25,504 bases of DNA from CAZCFB01 sp964511535 (GCA_964511535.1 CAZEFW010000144.1:1-25504), one strand, 5' to 3'. Shown: positions 12,156 through 20,134, counted from the stretch's first letter. Numbers and translations are program-made. The notes: a model not told the origin generated them from the sequence alone.

Positions 12156-13768
12156 CAGCGGTTCTCCTTTCTAGCTCTTGCCCTTCTTTTTTCCACGTAG
12201 CCCGCGTACATGCCCAGCAGGAGGATGTTCATCACCGGGTAGGCCGAGGCGAGGGCGATGATTCCGAACCCCTCGGCGACGCCGGTGGCGTGACTCAGCG
12301 CGATGCCGATGGCGATCTTGAGCGGCACGGTCACCGGCCCGGTCGTTACGGACCCGCCGTCCCATGCGATGCAAACGTACTTCTCGTCGCCCAGCAGCGT
12401 GAGCACGAACAGCACCGCGTAGGGGGGGAGCAGGAGGTGAATCAGGTCCACGTGGTACACGACGGAGACGATGCCCAGGCCAGCGCCCACTCCCACCCCG
12501 ATGGCCACGGCCTGGGAGAAGATCCATTTCTTGAACGCGCCCTGGGTGACGTCCTCCACCTGCTGACCGAGGATGTTGAAGGCTGGCTCGGCCAGCGTCG
12601 CGCCGTAGCCGAGCGCGACCCCGAAGGCCACCACGACGACCTCACCAACCCCCGCGGGGAAGAGGGAGTCACCGGGCGGGTGGAACGCGTGGGGGAGCTG
12701 GTGGCCGACCTGGTTGCCCAGCTCGGCGAGGCCCACCGCCACGCCGAAGTTGAACAGGAACAGGCCGCCGATGGCGCAGAGCCCGCCTACCACGTAGTGC
12801 AGCAGCGGCATCACCTCCTCCTTCAGGTACAGGCGCATGAAGAGCCAGAGGAAGATGAACACCGGCGCGATGGCGCGCAGGGCCATCAGGCCCGCGTCGG
12901 CGGCCATGGCCAGGGGGGTGGACGCCGCCGCGGCCGTGGCGGTGGCCTTGCTCTCGAGCGGGGCGACGCCCAACAGGGAGAAGGCCAACGTCAGGGTGAT
13001 GACCATGATGATCGGCATCACGGAGATCAGCCCGGCGATGCCGAACCCGGCCATGCTGGAGTCCGACTTGCCCGTGGCGCGGAAGATGCCCAACCCCAGG
13101 GCCAGGACCAGCGGGCACAGGACCGGCCCCACGATCACCGCGCCGCAGTCCCAGGCCAGACCGATGGCCGTGGCGAGCTGCTCGTCGCGTGAGGCGAGCA
13201 GGGTCGCGCCGACGCAGGCGCCCACGATGGGGATGATCAGCGGCTTGAGGCTCCAGCCGTACAGGGTGCGCAGGGTGCTCAGCGTCACGGCCAGCCCCAC
13301 CCCCAGAGAGATGATCAAGGACAGGTAGAGCGGCCTGTCCACCAGCAGGCTGAAGAGCAGCGGGGCTTTCTGCGGATCCACGCCCTGACCCGCGATCTGC
13401 AGGCTGCCGATCACCGGTTCGCCGAAGGCGCCCACGAGCCCGAGCGAGAAGGAGAAGAGCAGCAGCACCGCCACCGAGGAGCGGCGGGGCAGGGTGTCGC
13501 CGATGATCTCCCCCACGGGGGCCAGGCTGATTCGCACGCCCTCGAGGAAGAAGGCCAGCCCGATGATCACCGCCGCGGAGCCGCCCACGATCCAGGGGAT
13601 CCTGGAGAGTCCGTGCTGCATCACCACGAGCTGGAACAGGACCAGGTAGGCGCAGACCGGGACGACGGTGATGAGCTGCTCCCGGATCTTCTCCCAGGCG
13701 AATGGCGCCAGGATATGTAGGGCCTGCCAGAAGGTGACCTCCAGCTTGGGCCTTGGTCCGATCTCCAT
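12155..13768 (-). CDS. DUF1538 integral membrane protein (tandem domain, putative transporter)
   Basis: From ATG 13768 the protein has 537 residues and about a dozen hydrophobic segments. It is an internal duplication, with each half carrying matching motifs: FGEPVIGSLQIAGQGVD and AWDCGAVIVGPVLCP in the first, and LAEPAFNILGQQVEDVT and AWDGGSVTTGPVTVP in the second. This is the DUF1538 (PF07556) layout; the paired A-E-P and AWDxGxVxxGPV elements inside membrane segments suggest a substrate path built from two pseudo-symmetric halves. The substrate is not known. Extension to GTG 13885 adds a sequence without family character and is rejected. No strong Shine-Dalgarno is seen. The P-II gene follows with a one-base overlap, and the K+ channel is divergent. 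Confidence 0.85.
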   Translation of the reverse strand: MEIGPRPKLEVTFWQALHILAPFAWEKIREQLITVVPVCAYLVLFQLVVMQHGLSRIPWIVGGSAAVIIGLAFFLEGVRISLAPVGEIIGDTLPRRSSVAVLLLFSFSLGLVGAFGEPVIGSLQIAGQGVDPQKAPLLFSLLVDRPLYLSLIISLGVGLAVTLSTLRTLYGWSLKPLIIPIVGACVGATLLASRDEQLATAIGLAWDCGAVIVGPVLCPLVLALGLGIFRATGKSDSSMAGFGIAGLISVMPIIMVITLTLAFSLLGVAPLESKATATAAAASTPLAMAADAGLMALRAIAPVFIFLWLFMRLYLKEEVMPLLHYVVGGLCAIGGLFLFNFGVAVGLAELGNQVGHQLPHAFHPPGDSLFPAGVGEVVVVAFGVALGYGATLAEPAFNILGQQVEDVTQGAFKKWIFSQAVAIGVGVGAGLGIVSVVYHVDLIHLLLPPYAVLFVLTLLGDEKYVCIAWDGGSVTTGPVTVPLKIAIGIALSHATGVAEGFGIIALASAYPVMNILLLGMYAGYVEKRRARARKENR

Positions 13769-13984
13769 GCCCGGGGACCATAACTTAGAACTGCCGGCGG
13801 CCAACCACAAAATCGGCTGCCACGAGACAGGCAACTCGGTATCACTGGACACCGCATGTGGCCCCTGGTAAGGAGCCGGGCACACATTGACTTCCTACAA
13901 CCAGGCGGTCGGCGCACTCGGCAGAGCGCCGCATGATCCCCCGCCCTGCGGCTGCGGCGGCAGCTCGACACAGCGAGGCCAATC

Positions 13985-15685
13985 GTGAAGTTCCTCGGAA
14001 GCCAACTCAGCTACCTGCTGGAGAAGCGCCAGTCCCGGCGCAACCTGAAAGCCCTGGGCCGTTACATGGCCGCCCTCGCCGGGGTCATCGTCCTGTTCGC
14101 GGTGGCCTTCCACATGATCATGCTCTACGAGGGCAAGGAGTACTCCTGGGTCACTGGCTTCTACTGGACGCTCACCGTGATGTCGACCCTCGGGTTCGGC
14201 GACATCACCTTCGAGAGCGACCTCGGCCGGATGTTCAGCCTCCTGGTGCTGCTGGTGGGGATCATCATGCTGCTCATCGTGCTCCCCTTCACCTTCATCC
14301 GGTTCTTCTACGCCCCGTGGCTTGAGGCGCAGGTGCGCGCGCAGGCGCCGCGGAAGGTCCCCCCTGACGAGGAGGGGCATGTACTGTTCACCAGCTGGGG
14401 GCCCATCTCACAGGGGCTGGGCCGGCGCTTCGACCTGACGGGCGTCACCTACCACGTCATCGTGCCAGATCCGGTCCGCGCCACCGAGCTCAAGGTGGAG
14501 GGCGTGCCCGTGGTGTGCGGGGAGCTGGACGAGTGCGGCACATTCGAGGCCGCGCGCCTCCGTCAGGCCAGGGCGCTGTTCGTCAACCAGGACGACGCCA
14601 CCAACACCTCGGTCATCCTCACCGCGCGGGAGATTTGCGCCGACGTGTCCATCATCTCCCTGGCCGAAAACGAGGAGTCCGAGGACCTGCTCGGCCTGGC
14701 CGGCGCCTCCCGGGTGCTCCTGCTCAAGCAGGACCTGGGGGAGCAGCTGGCCAACCGGGTGGAGGTGGCCAACTGCAGCGTGCACATTATCGGAACGTTC
14801 GAGAGGCTCGTCATCGGCGAGTTCCCGGTGCACAACACGCCTTACATGGGCCAAACCCTGGCGGGGTCGGGGCTGCGGCGGGACACCGGCGTCAACGTGG
14901 TCGGCGTGTGGGAGCGCGGCCGGCTGCGCACGGCCCAGGCCACCACGGTGCTCGAGGAGTGGTCGGTGCTGGTTGTCGTGGGTACCAAGGATCAGCTGGC
15001 CGCCCTGGACTCCCTCGTGCGCAACGACGCGCTCACCAACACTCACCCGGTCATCGTGGTGGGCGGGGGCAAGGTGGGCAACGCCACGGCGCAGGCGCTG
15101 GAGGAGAAGGGGGTGAAGGTCCATGTGGTGGAGCGCGACCCGGCGGTGGCCAAAAAACTCGAAGGCAACGTGACCAGGGTCCTGTGCGGCGAGAGCGCCG
15201 ATCTCGCCACCCTGAGCCAAGCAGGCGTTCGGGAGGCTCCCTCGGTGGTGCTGTCCACCAACGACGACGCCACCAACATTTACCTCAGCATCTACTTCCG
15301 CAAGCTCAACCCCGCGGTGCGGATCATCGCGCGCATCACCCACGAACGGAACCTCGAGTCCATCCATCGGGCAGGGGCTGATTTCGCCCTGAGCTATTCA
15401 TCTCTCGGTGTGGAGTCGGTGCTCGCCGAGGTGCAACAGCGAGAGTTCGTCTTCCTCGGCGGGGACGCGGAGCTGTTCGTCCTCCCGATCCCCGGCTCGC
15501 TGGTGGGCTCGACCCTGCTCACCGCCGGAATCGGCGCGCGCACCGGGCTCAACGTCATCGGGATCCGGCACGGCGAGGTCCTGGTCAACCCCGGGGCGGA
15601 CACGGAGCTGGTCCAGGGCGCCAGCCTGCTGGCCATCGGCTCGCCGGAGCAGCGCAGCGCGTTCAAGAGCGCCTTCGAGGCCTGA
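13985..15685 (+). CDS. Two-TM potassium channel with two RCK (TrkA-N/TrkA-C) modules
   Basis: The 566-residue protein has TM1 (about 25-48), a pore helix with filter STLGFGD (67-73, a variant of TVGYGD) and TM2 (83-106). The first RCK/TrkA-N domain follows from about 130 with a degenerate nucleotide loop, then TrkA-C at about 280-340 (FERLVIGEFPVHNTPYMGQTL). A second TrkA-N at 355-480 has a full Rossmann loop, VVGGGKVGNATAQALEEKG, with acid VVERD at the next strand end. A second TrkA-C closes the protein. Such channels pass K+ and are gated by nucleotides or cations bound to the RCK ring. The start is GTG 13985, preceded by GAGG at six bases; an ATG at 13933 is out of frame. Confidence 0.92.
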   Translation: MKFLGSQLSYLLEKRQSRRNLKALGRYMAALAGVIVLFAVAFHMIMLYEGKEYSWVTGFYWTLTVMSTLGFGDITFESDLGRMFSLLVLLVGIIMLLIVLPFTFIRFFYAPWLEAQVRAQAPRKVPPDEEGHVLFTSWGPISQGLGRRFDLTGVTYHVIVPDPVRATELKVEGVPVVCGELDECGTFEAARLRQARALFVNQDDATNTSVILTAREICADVSIISLAENEESEDLLGLAGASRVLLLKQDLGEQLANRVEVANCSVHIIGTFERLVIGEFPVHNTPYMGQTLAGSGLRRDTGVNVVGVWERGRLRTAQATTVLEEWSVLVVVGTKDQLAALDSLVRNDALTNTHPVIVVGGGKVGNATAQALEEKGVKVHVVERDPAVAKKLEGNVTRVLCGESADLATLSQAGVREAPSVVLSTNDDATNIYLSIYFRKLNPAVRIIARITHERNLESIHRAGADFALSYSSLGVESVLAEVQQREFVFLGGDAELFVLPIPGSLVGSTLLTAGIGARTGLNVIGIRHGEVLVNPGADTELVQGASLLAIGSPEQRSAFKSAFEA

Positions 15686-15718
15686 GCCCGCAATCAATCC
15701 AGCGAGCCTCCGGTGGGC

Positions 15719-15736
15719 GCAGGCCTCGATTCCCGG
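15719..15736 (+). repeat. GCAGGCYTCGATTCCCGG motif, second intergenic copy
   Basis: This 18-base segment differs by one base from 11578-11595. The core TCGATTCCC also occurs at 9209-9217 and in the ssrA T-arm. In each intergenic case a hairpin follows within a few dozen bases. Confidence 0.6.
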
Positions 15737-15756
15737 TCCGGCTCATGGACGGGGAA

Positions 15757-15908
15757 GAAGCGGCGTCTCGCCGCTTCACGCGGTCCGATCTCGAGCGTTT
15801 TTGCCCTCGTAACGCAGCACAGCCTCACGAGGTAGAAGCGGCGTCTCGCCGCTTCACGCGGTCCGATCGCGAGCGTTTTTTCCCTCGTAACGCAGCACAG
15901 CCTCACGA
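15757..15908 (-). repeat. Two-copy tandem repeat (period 78 bp) duplicating the thioesterase gene end plus hairpin
   Basis: Unit 1 is 15757-15830 and unit 2 is 15835-15908, each 74 bp with a 4-bp linker, differing at two positions. Each unit contains the AAGCGGCG-TCT-CGCCGCTT hairpin and, on the minus strand, the codons for REAVLRYEGKNARDRTA and a stop. In unit 2 these are the real end of the thioesterase gene; in unit 1 they are an orphan copy. Both differences are silent third-position changes. Confidence 0.93.
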
Positions 15909-16318
15909 AACTGCTCGGGCATCGGGGCAGGGTTCCACTCCTCGTCGAGCACCACCAGGGTGGTACGCCCCGAGGCGACGGGGCGGTTCTCTTTCTTGTT
16001 GGTGGCCAGGAACTCGAAGGTGAACGAGGACCTCCCCAGCTCCGAGATTCGGGCGCGGACCACCAGCTCGTCGTCGAACCGTGCAGGGGAGTGGAAGTCG
16101 GCGTCGGCGTGGACCAGCGCGTTGTTCCGCTCGTTGGCCACCGAGATGTACTGCAGCACGTCCAGGTTCCTCAGGTAGTCCACGCGCGCCACGTCGAAGT
16201 AGACGAAGAAGTTGGCGTGGAAGACGATGCCGAAGGCGTCGGTCTCGGGGAGGCGGACGCGCACCTCCGTGGAGAAGTTGAACTTTTCGCGCTCAGCCGT
16301 GGGGGGATTCAATGGCAT
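15854..16318 (-). CDS. Hotdog-fold acyl-CoA thioesterase (4HBT / YbgC-FadM type)
   Basis: The 154-residue protein is of normal length for this family. The diagnostic segment is RLPETDAFGIVFHANFFVYFDVARVDYLR (about 23-51), where D-A-F-G-x-V-x-H holds the catalytic Asp. The following HADADFHSPARFDDELVVRARI and RSSFTFEFLATN are typical hotdog strands. It should hydrolyse acyl-CoA thioesters in the cytoplasm; the chain preference cannot be told. ATG 16318 is preceded by AAGGAGG at eight bases; an open frame continues to 16543 but is not coding-like. The stop codon lies within a hairpin, and the last 17 codons are duplicated downstream. Confidence 0.88.
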   Translation of the reverse strand: MPLNPPTAEREKFNFSTEVRVRLPETDAFGIVFHANFFVYFDVARVDYLRNLDVLQYISVANERNNALVHADADFHSPARFDDELVVRARISELGRSSFTFEFLATNKKENRPVASGRTTLVVLDEEWNPAPMPEQFREAVLRYEGKNARDRTA

Positions 16319-16454
16319 CTGTCGGGCCTCCTTGGCCAAAAGCCTCCCGCCAGCGCCGCACCTGGCGCCGGCTTCCGGACCCGGGGCGCTTGCGTAACGG
16401 CCCCTGCTCAATTCTGCTAACTTACCCTCAATCACCTTCCCGCAGGAGAACCGA

Positions 16455-17528
16455 ATGATCCGAACCTTGTTTTGTGTGGTGACCTTCAGCCTCGCGCTGC
16501 AGGGCGTGGCCCTGGCGGATACCCCGCCGGTGGCCCTGGACAAGTGGGGCCGCTACCACGTCAACATCAAGCCCTACATGCCGAACCCTTCGCCGCCCAA
16601 GGGCAAGAAGGTCAAGTGGGTGCCGCGGGTCGAGCTCATCTTCCGGGTGGTCTCTCCGGAGAGCGACGATCGGGTCCTGCTCCAGCACTTCAAGGGGAAG
16701 AAGAAGTGGGGTCCTCAGCTCAAGTGCGCCCCCTCCACCCTGATCCCCCGGCGCGGACCGGGCGGCAAGAAGCTGGGCTACTCCCTGGTGCCGTTCAACT
16801 GCCTGATGGACGAGAAGCTCGCCATCTCCAGGACCGGCACCTTCTCGGTGAAGGTGAGCTACAAGCAGACCGGCCTGGGCAAGGTCCACGAGGACCTGGG
16901 CCGCTACACCTACACCATCAAACAGTTCAACCGGGTCTGGCCCGGCAAGCGCCCCCCGATCAAGAACTTCTACGCGGATCACGACTTCCGCTTGGGCGAG
17001 GCGTGGCTCTATCAAAAGGGCGACGGACAGCTCCAGATCTGGTCCTGGTTCAAGTACGACCGCCACGGCGGAAGCAAGGTCAACGGCGGCCGCCTGCGCT
17101 GCTTCATCGGCGACAAGAAGCTGGCCTTCTACAAGAGCCCCACCCGCCGCACCGAGATCTCCTTCGACCACTGGCCCTCGAGGAAGAAGCACAGCGTGAC
17201 CACCTGGGGGCTCTGGTACTGGTGGACCGGCACCGTGGGCGACGGCACCGGCCTGGACTTCATCAAGAAGAACCCCGGCGAGTACCGCTGCACCCTGACC
17301 CAGGACGGCGAGATCGCCCGGGAGTTCTTCTTCGAGGCTGACGCCGAGGGCAAGATCGCTGGCGCCCCGTGCGAGAAGCAGGGCGACGCAAAGGGTGTGC
17401 GCCTGCTCGCCGACGAGCACCTGATCAAGATGACCTTCAAGAAGGGGCCAGACCTCAAGTTCAACAAGAAGGCCTTCAAGAAGGCGCCGCTCTACGGCCG
17501 CGGCTGGCTCGCGGGCTGCCCCCTGTAG
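16455..17528 (+). CDS. Secreted protein of unknown function
   Basis: I do not recognise the family. The 357-residue product has a clear signal peptide, MIRTLFCVVTFSLALQGVALA, probably cut before DTPP. The mature part is rich in Lys, Trp and Tyr (KGKKVKWVPRVELIF, WYWWTGTVGDG), with four or five Cys that could form disulfides (about 91, 116, 216, 276 and 302) and the look of a beta-rich extracellular domain. GEYRCTLTQDGEIAREFFFEA near 274-294 resembles the closing strands of an immunoglobulin-like fold. AGGAG lies six bases before ATG 16455. It is divergent from the thioesterase gene and convergent with 17589-18083. Confidence 0.75.
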   Translation: MIRTLFCVVTFSLALQGVALADTPPVALDKWGRYHVNIKPYMPNPSPPKGKKVKWVPRVELIFRVVSPESDDRVLLQHFKGKKKWGPQLKCAPSTLIPRRGPGGKKLGYSLVPFNCLMDEKLAISRTGTFSVKVSYKQTGLGKVHEDLGRYTYTIKQFNRVWPGKRPPIKNFYADHDFRLGEAWLYQKGDGQLQIWSWFKYDRHGGSKVNGGRLRCFIGDKKLAFYKSPTRRTEISFDHWPSRKKHSVTTWGLWYWWTGTVGDGTGLDFIKKNPGEYRCTLTQDGEIAREFFFEADAEGKIAGAPCEKQGDAKGVRLLADEHLIKMTFKKGPDLKFNKKAFKKAPLYGRGWLAGCPL

Positions 17529-17588
17529 CGCCCTCTGCGAGCCCCCGGGTCATGCGGCCGCGCTGCAGGGCACCGGCGAGGCTCAGCT

Positions 17589-18083
17589 TCAGCGACGATC
17601 CAGCATTCCCCTCAGGGCGCTGGCCACCACCGGGCTCTCGTCGTCGAAGATCCGCGCGGCGGCCACGTCTTCGGCCAGGGAGATGAACAGCCGGCGCTGG
17701 TGCCCGGGGCCCAGGTCCGGCTCGCCCACCAGGCGCACCGCGTCCCTGTCCCGCTTGCAGACATAGGTCACGATCTCCAGCTCCGGATCCAGCTTTGAAG
17801 TGCGCAGGCTGGCGCGAACCGGTTCGTCCCCGTCGAGGGACACGTGGACCAGGACCTGCGTCAGGATCGGCTGGGTCAGCTTGCCTTCCCTGTCCAGCCG
17901 CTCGTACTCCTCCAGGCTGCTGACGACGATGGGCTTCTTCATGGAGGAGACCAGGGCCTCCTTGAAGCCCTCCAGGTCCAGCAGCGAGCCGTCGTGATCC
18001 ATGACCTCGCGCTGTACGCACTCGGCTCTGAAGTTCAGCGTCAGGCCGCCAACATCGTATGGCTCGTCGAATGTGTCGCTCAA
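17589..18083 (-). CDS. Small cytoplasmic protein of unknown function
   Basis: Family not recognised. The predicted 164-residue protein is acidic, without signal peptide or membrane segment, and has a mixed alpha/beta pattern (KPIVVSSLEEYERL, LTQVLVHVSLDGDEPVRA, LEIVTYVCKRDRDAVRLVG). The start is uncertain. TTG 18083 is chosen since GAGAGG lies nearby and the sequence upstream is Ser/Pro/Gly-rich without structure. It is the last gene of the minus-strand run that starts at 20134, with a 64-bp gap after the DUF2284 gene. Its distinct product and gap leave its functional link open. Confidence 0.65.
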   Translation of the reverse strand: MSDTFDEPYDVGGLTLNFRAECVQREVMDHDGSLLDLEGFKEALVSSMKKPIVVSSLEEYERLDREGKLTQPILTQVLVHVSLDGDEPVRASLRTSKLDPELEIVTYVCKRDRDAVRLVGEPDLGPGHQRRLFISLAEDVAAARIFDDESPVVASALRGMLDRR

Positions 18084-18147
18084 AGTGCACCTCTCTGACC
18101 CTCCGGGGGAGGGAGCAACTCTGTGGAGTTTATCAGCTGAGCCGCTG

Positions 18148-18864
18148 CTACCTGATGAGCACCCCGGTGACGGACATGAAGGTATCGGGCGTCTGTCCGG
18201 GGAGGTTCCAGTCCGTGAGCCACTGGATGTCCCGGGGCGGGTCCTCACCCAGGGGGTGGTCGGCGGCCAGGCGGCAGAGGTGCGTCACCCAGAACCCGCA
18301 CGACTCCAGCGCGTGGATATGTTCGTCCGGGAGACGGCACTCCTGGTGTGGGTCGCACCCCTCGGCGCACATGGTGCACGGGCCGCTGCCGAAGCTCCCC
18401 GGGCTGTGCAGGCCGATCTCAGGCATTCGCTTGCGCAGCTTGCGGGTGAACTGGTTGATGTATTTCTGCTGGTGGTGGTCCCGGATGCCGTCGAACTGCA
18501 GCAGGAGCATGGCCCGCGCGTCGTCCAGCAGCGCCACCGTGTCGCTCACCGTGGGAGAGCTCGGCGGGCACCCCTTCCAGCCCTCCAGGGTGCCCTCACA
18601 GCCGTAGACCCCGCCGTCGCTGTGACGGAACGGGATGGCGCAGAGCCGGCGGATCTCCTCGGAGAGGATGGCGTTGGGGGGGAAGACCATCCCCATCCTC
18701 AGGCCATAGTCGCCCAGCCGACGGTGCCGCTGCTTTGCCTGGTGAATCAGCCGCCGGATTCCCGGGCCATGCTCGGCGATGAGTCGGGCGAACCCGGCCG
18801 GCGGGTCGCGGTCCGACAGCGGGACCAGCTTTTCGGGTGCTTCGAGGTATCGCAGGGTCTTCAT
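18148..18864 (-). CDS. DUF2284 predicted metal-binding protein
   Basis: The 238-residue protein carries the Cys pattern of the DUF2284 (PF10050) group: VYGCEGTLEGWKGCPPSSPTVSDT followed by CTMCAEGCDPHQECRLPDEHIHALESCGFWVTHLC. The CxxC-x3-C-x5-C cluster is suited to an iron-sulfur centre or zinc. No reaction is known. The frame is open to GTG 18906, which overlaps the previous stop (GTGA); ATG 18864 (MKTLRYLEAPEK) is preferred as the extension is low complexity, but coupled start at GTG is possible. It sits among two secreted proteins and one unknown, without a clear pathway. Confidence 0.78.
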   Translation of the reverse strand: MKTLRYLEAPEKLVPLSDRDPPAGFARLIAEHGPGIRRLIHQAKQRHRRLGDYGLRMGMVFPPNAILSEEIRRLCAIPFRHSDGGVYGCEGTLEGWKGCPPSSPTVSDTVALLDDARAMLLLQFDGIRDHHQQKYINQFTRKLRKRMPEIGLHSPGSFGSGPCTMCAEGCDPHQECRLPDEHIHALESCGFWVTHLCRLAADHPLGEDPPRDIQWLTDWNLPGQTPDTFMSVTGVLIR

Positions 18865-18902
18865 CGGTTCTTGCTCGCGCGGCGGGGAGAGGGCGCCTGG
18901 CC

Positions 18903-19643
18903 TCACCTGCGCCGGATCGGTTGCTGTTTGTCGTCCACCATGATGGTGCCCGTGTCAGGGCCGGTCATGGTGAGCTGGAGGGTGTCCGACACCTTGCCCT
19001 CGTCCACCAGCAAGACCTTGAAGCTGTTCCTCTGCGCCCTGTGCATGCTCCAGCGCGCCCGGGTGTCCAGCTCCTCCACCAAAGGGGGCGCGGCCTGCGG
19101 TGTCTTGCCCGCGCCCACGGAGAAACGAACGGACCGCCCCTCGCGGGTGAACACTCCATCGCCGAGGAAGCTCCAGGTCTGGTGGGCCATCATCACCGCC
19201 TGCAACAGGGCGAGGTGGCGCCGCGTCGGCTCCGCCGCTTTCACCGTGGCCTCGACGTCGACGCCCCAGTGGCCCACGAGCCAGTTCTTGGCTCGCCTGT
19301 CTGCCGCTGCATCGAACTTCTTGTATGCGGCGGGTACCTGAGCCCCTTCGCTGTAGCCTCCCGTTACCGGCTGGACCGGCTTGCACCAGGCGTACGCGCC
19401 GCGGCATCTCATGGTAACGCGCAGGCACTTGACGCCATCCTTTGGGTCATACTCGCGGAAGCCGTTGGCCTTCATGGAGCGCACAGAGCTCAGGCAGCAT
19501 CCCTTTCCGCCCAGCAATCCGTTGCACTTTTTGGCCAGTCGCTTGTAATAGGCAGCGCTCGGGCGCGCGCTCGCCCCGGCGGGCGCCAGCAAGGGGGTAA
19601 TAAAGACCAGGGTGAGCAGCAGGCTTCTGGCGGCTCGCATCAT
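18903..19643 (-). CDS. Secreted Cys-containing protein of unknown function
   Basis: I do not recognise the family. The 246-residue product has a signal peptide (MMRAARSLLLTLVFITPLLAPAGASA) and a mature N-terminal part with six Cys (KKCNGLLGGKGCCLSS, VKCLRVTMRCRGAYAWCKP) that probably pair as disulfides. A later segment, RRHLALLQAVMMAHQTWSFLG, is helical, and the C-terminus DTLQLTMTGPDTGTIMVDD is beta-like. The start overlaps the stop of the upstream gene (ATGA), and GGAGG lies four bases before it, so the two secreted proteins are translated in a coupled way. The second ATG (19640) is an equal alternative. Confidence 0.75.
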   Translation of the reverse strand: MMRAARSLLLTLVFITPLLAPAGASARPSAAYYKRLAKKCNGLLGGKGCCLSSVRSMKANGFREYDPKDGVKCLRVTMRCRGAYAWCKPVQPVTGGYSEGAQVPAAYKKFDAAADRRAKNWLVGHWGVDVEATVKAAEPTRRHLALLQAVMMAHQTWSFLGDGVFTREGRSVRFSVGAGKTPQAAPPLVEELDTRARWSMHRAQRNSFKVLLVDEGKVSDTLQLTMTGPDTGTIMVDDKQQPIRRR

Positions 19644-20134
19644 GATCCCTCCAGGATGATCTTACGGGCCCACGCTGCGTTTCTTTTTCCAGTACCCTTC
19701 TTGCTTCCGGCGATTCGCACGAACAGGTAGGCCCCACGCGGCCCGATGCCATAGACGGCGAAGGCGGCCTGCTTGCCCTGTCGCGCACGGGCGGTGCAGT
19801 ACCAGACCCAGCCGCGCTTGCCCTTGACGGTGCGCAGCACCTTCCAGCGCTCCCGCTTCAGCCCGGACAGCGCCTCGGCTTTCTCCCGGATCAGCGCGGC
19901 GGGCAGCTTCTTGCCGGGCAGGGCGAGGGCGAAGAATCGCCCGGACTTGCCGGTCCCCTGCATGCCGCGCCAGCCGTCCTCGGCCTTGTGCTCGGTCGTC
20001 CGGACATCCCTGGGCAGCGTCACCGCGAAGCCGAGCTCGCTGGACCGGTGTCGCTTGTGTGTCTCCGCATGCAGCTCGGCGCTGTGAACGCTGGCCACGG
20101 CCAGGCCAAGCAGCAGCGCGATTCTTTTGGTCAT
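19640..20134 (-). CDS. Small secreted protein of unknown function
   Basis: Family not recognised. The 164-residue protein begins with a signal peptide (MTKRIALLLGLAVASVHSAELHA) and continues with a basic domain, LGFAVTLPRDVRTTEHK ... WYCTARARQGKQAAFAVYGIG, which recalls small periplasmic domains found in PsbP-like or DUF1795-like proteins (surface strand LGFAVTLP), but that link is weak. Only one Cys remains in the mature part. It is the first gene of the minus-strand operon and is divergent from the zinc-ribbon gene. GGGGG lies about five bases before the ATG. Confidence 0.72.
   Translation of the reverse strand: MTKRIALLLGLAVASVHSAELHAETHKRHRSSELGFAVTLPRDVRTTEHKAEDGWRGMQGTGKSGRFFALALPGKKLPAALIREKAEALSGLKRERWKVLRTVKGKRGWVWYCTARARQGKQAAFAVYGIGPRGAYLFVRIAGSKKGTGKRNAAWARKIILEGS

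Noticed and set aside
15694..15906. 70-residue frame with repeated RLCCVTR..EAARRRF peptides
   Set aside because: The repeated peptide is only the tandem DNA repeat read in another frame; there is no ribosome site and the real thioesterase frame fits the repeat better.
16319..16543. N-terminal extension of the thioesterase to 16543
   Set aside because: The extra 75 residues have no family match and overlap the divergent gene start; AAGGAGG sits before ATG 16318.
18001..19341. 446-codon open frame on the plus strand
   Set aside because: It lies antisense to three minus-strand genes, one with DUF2284 motifs and one with a signal peptide; long antisense frames are expected at this GC content.
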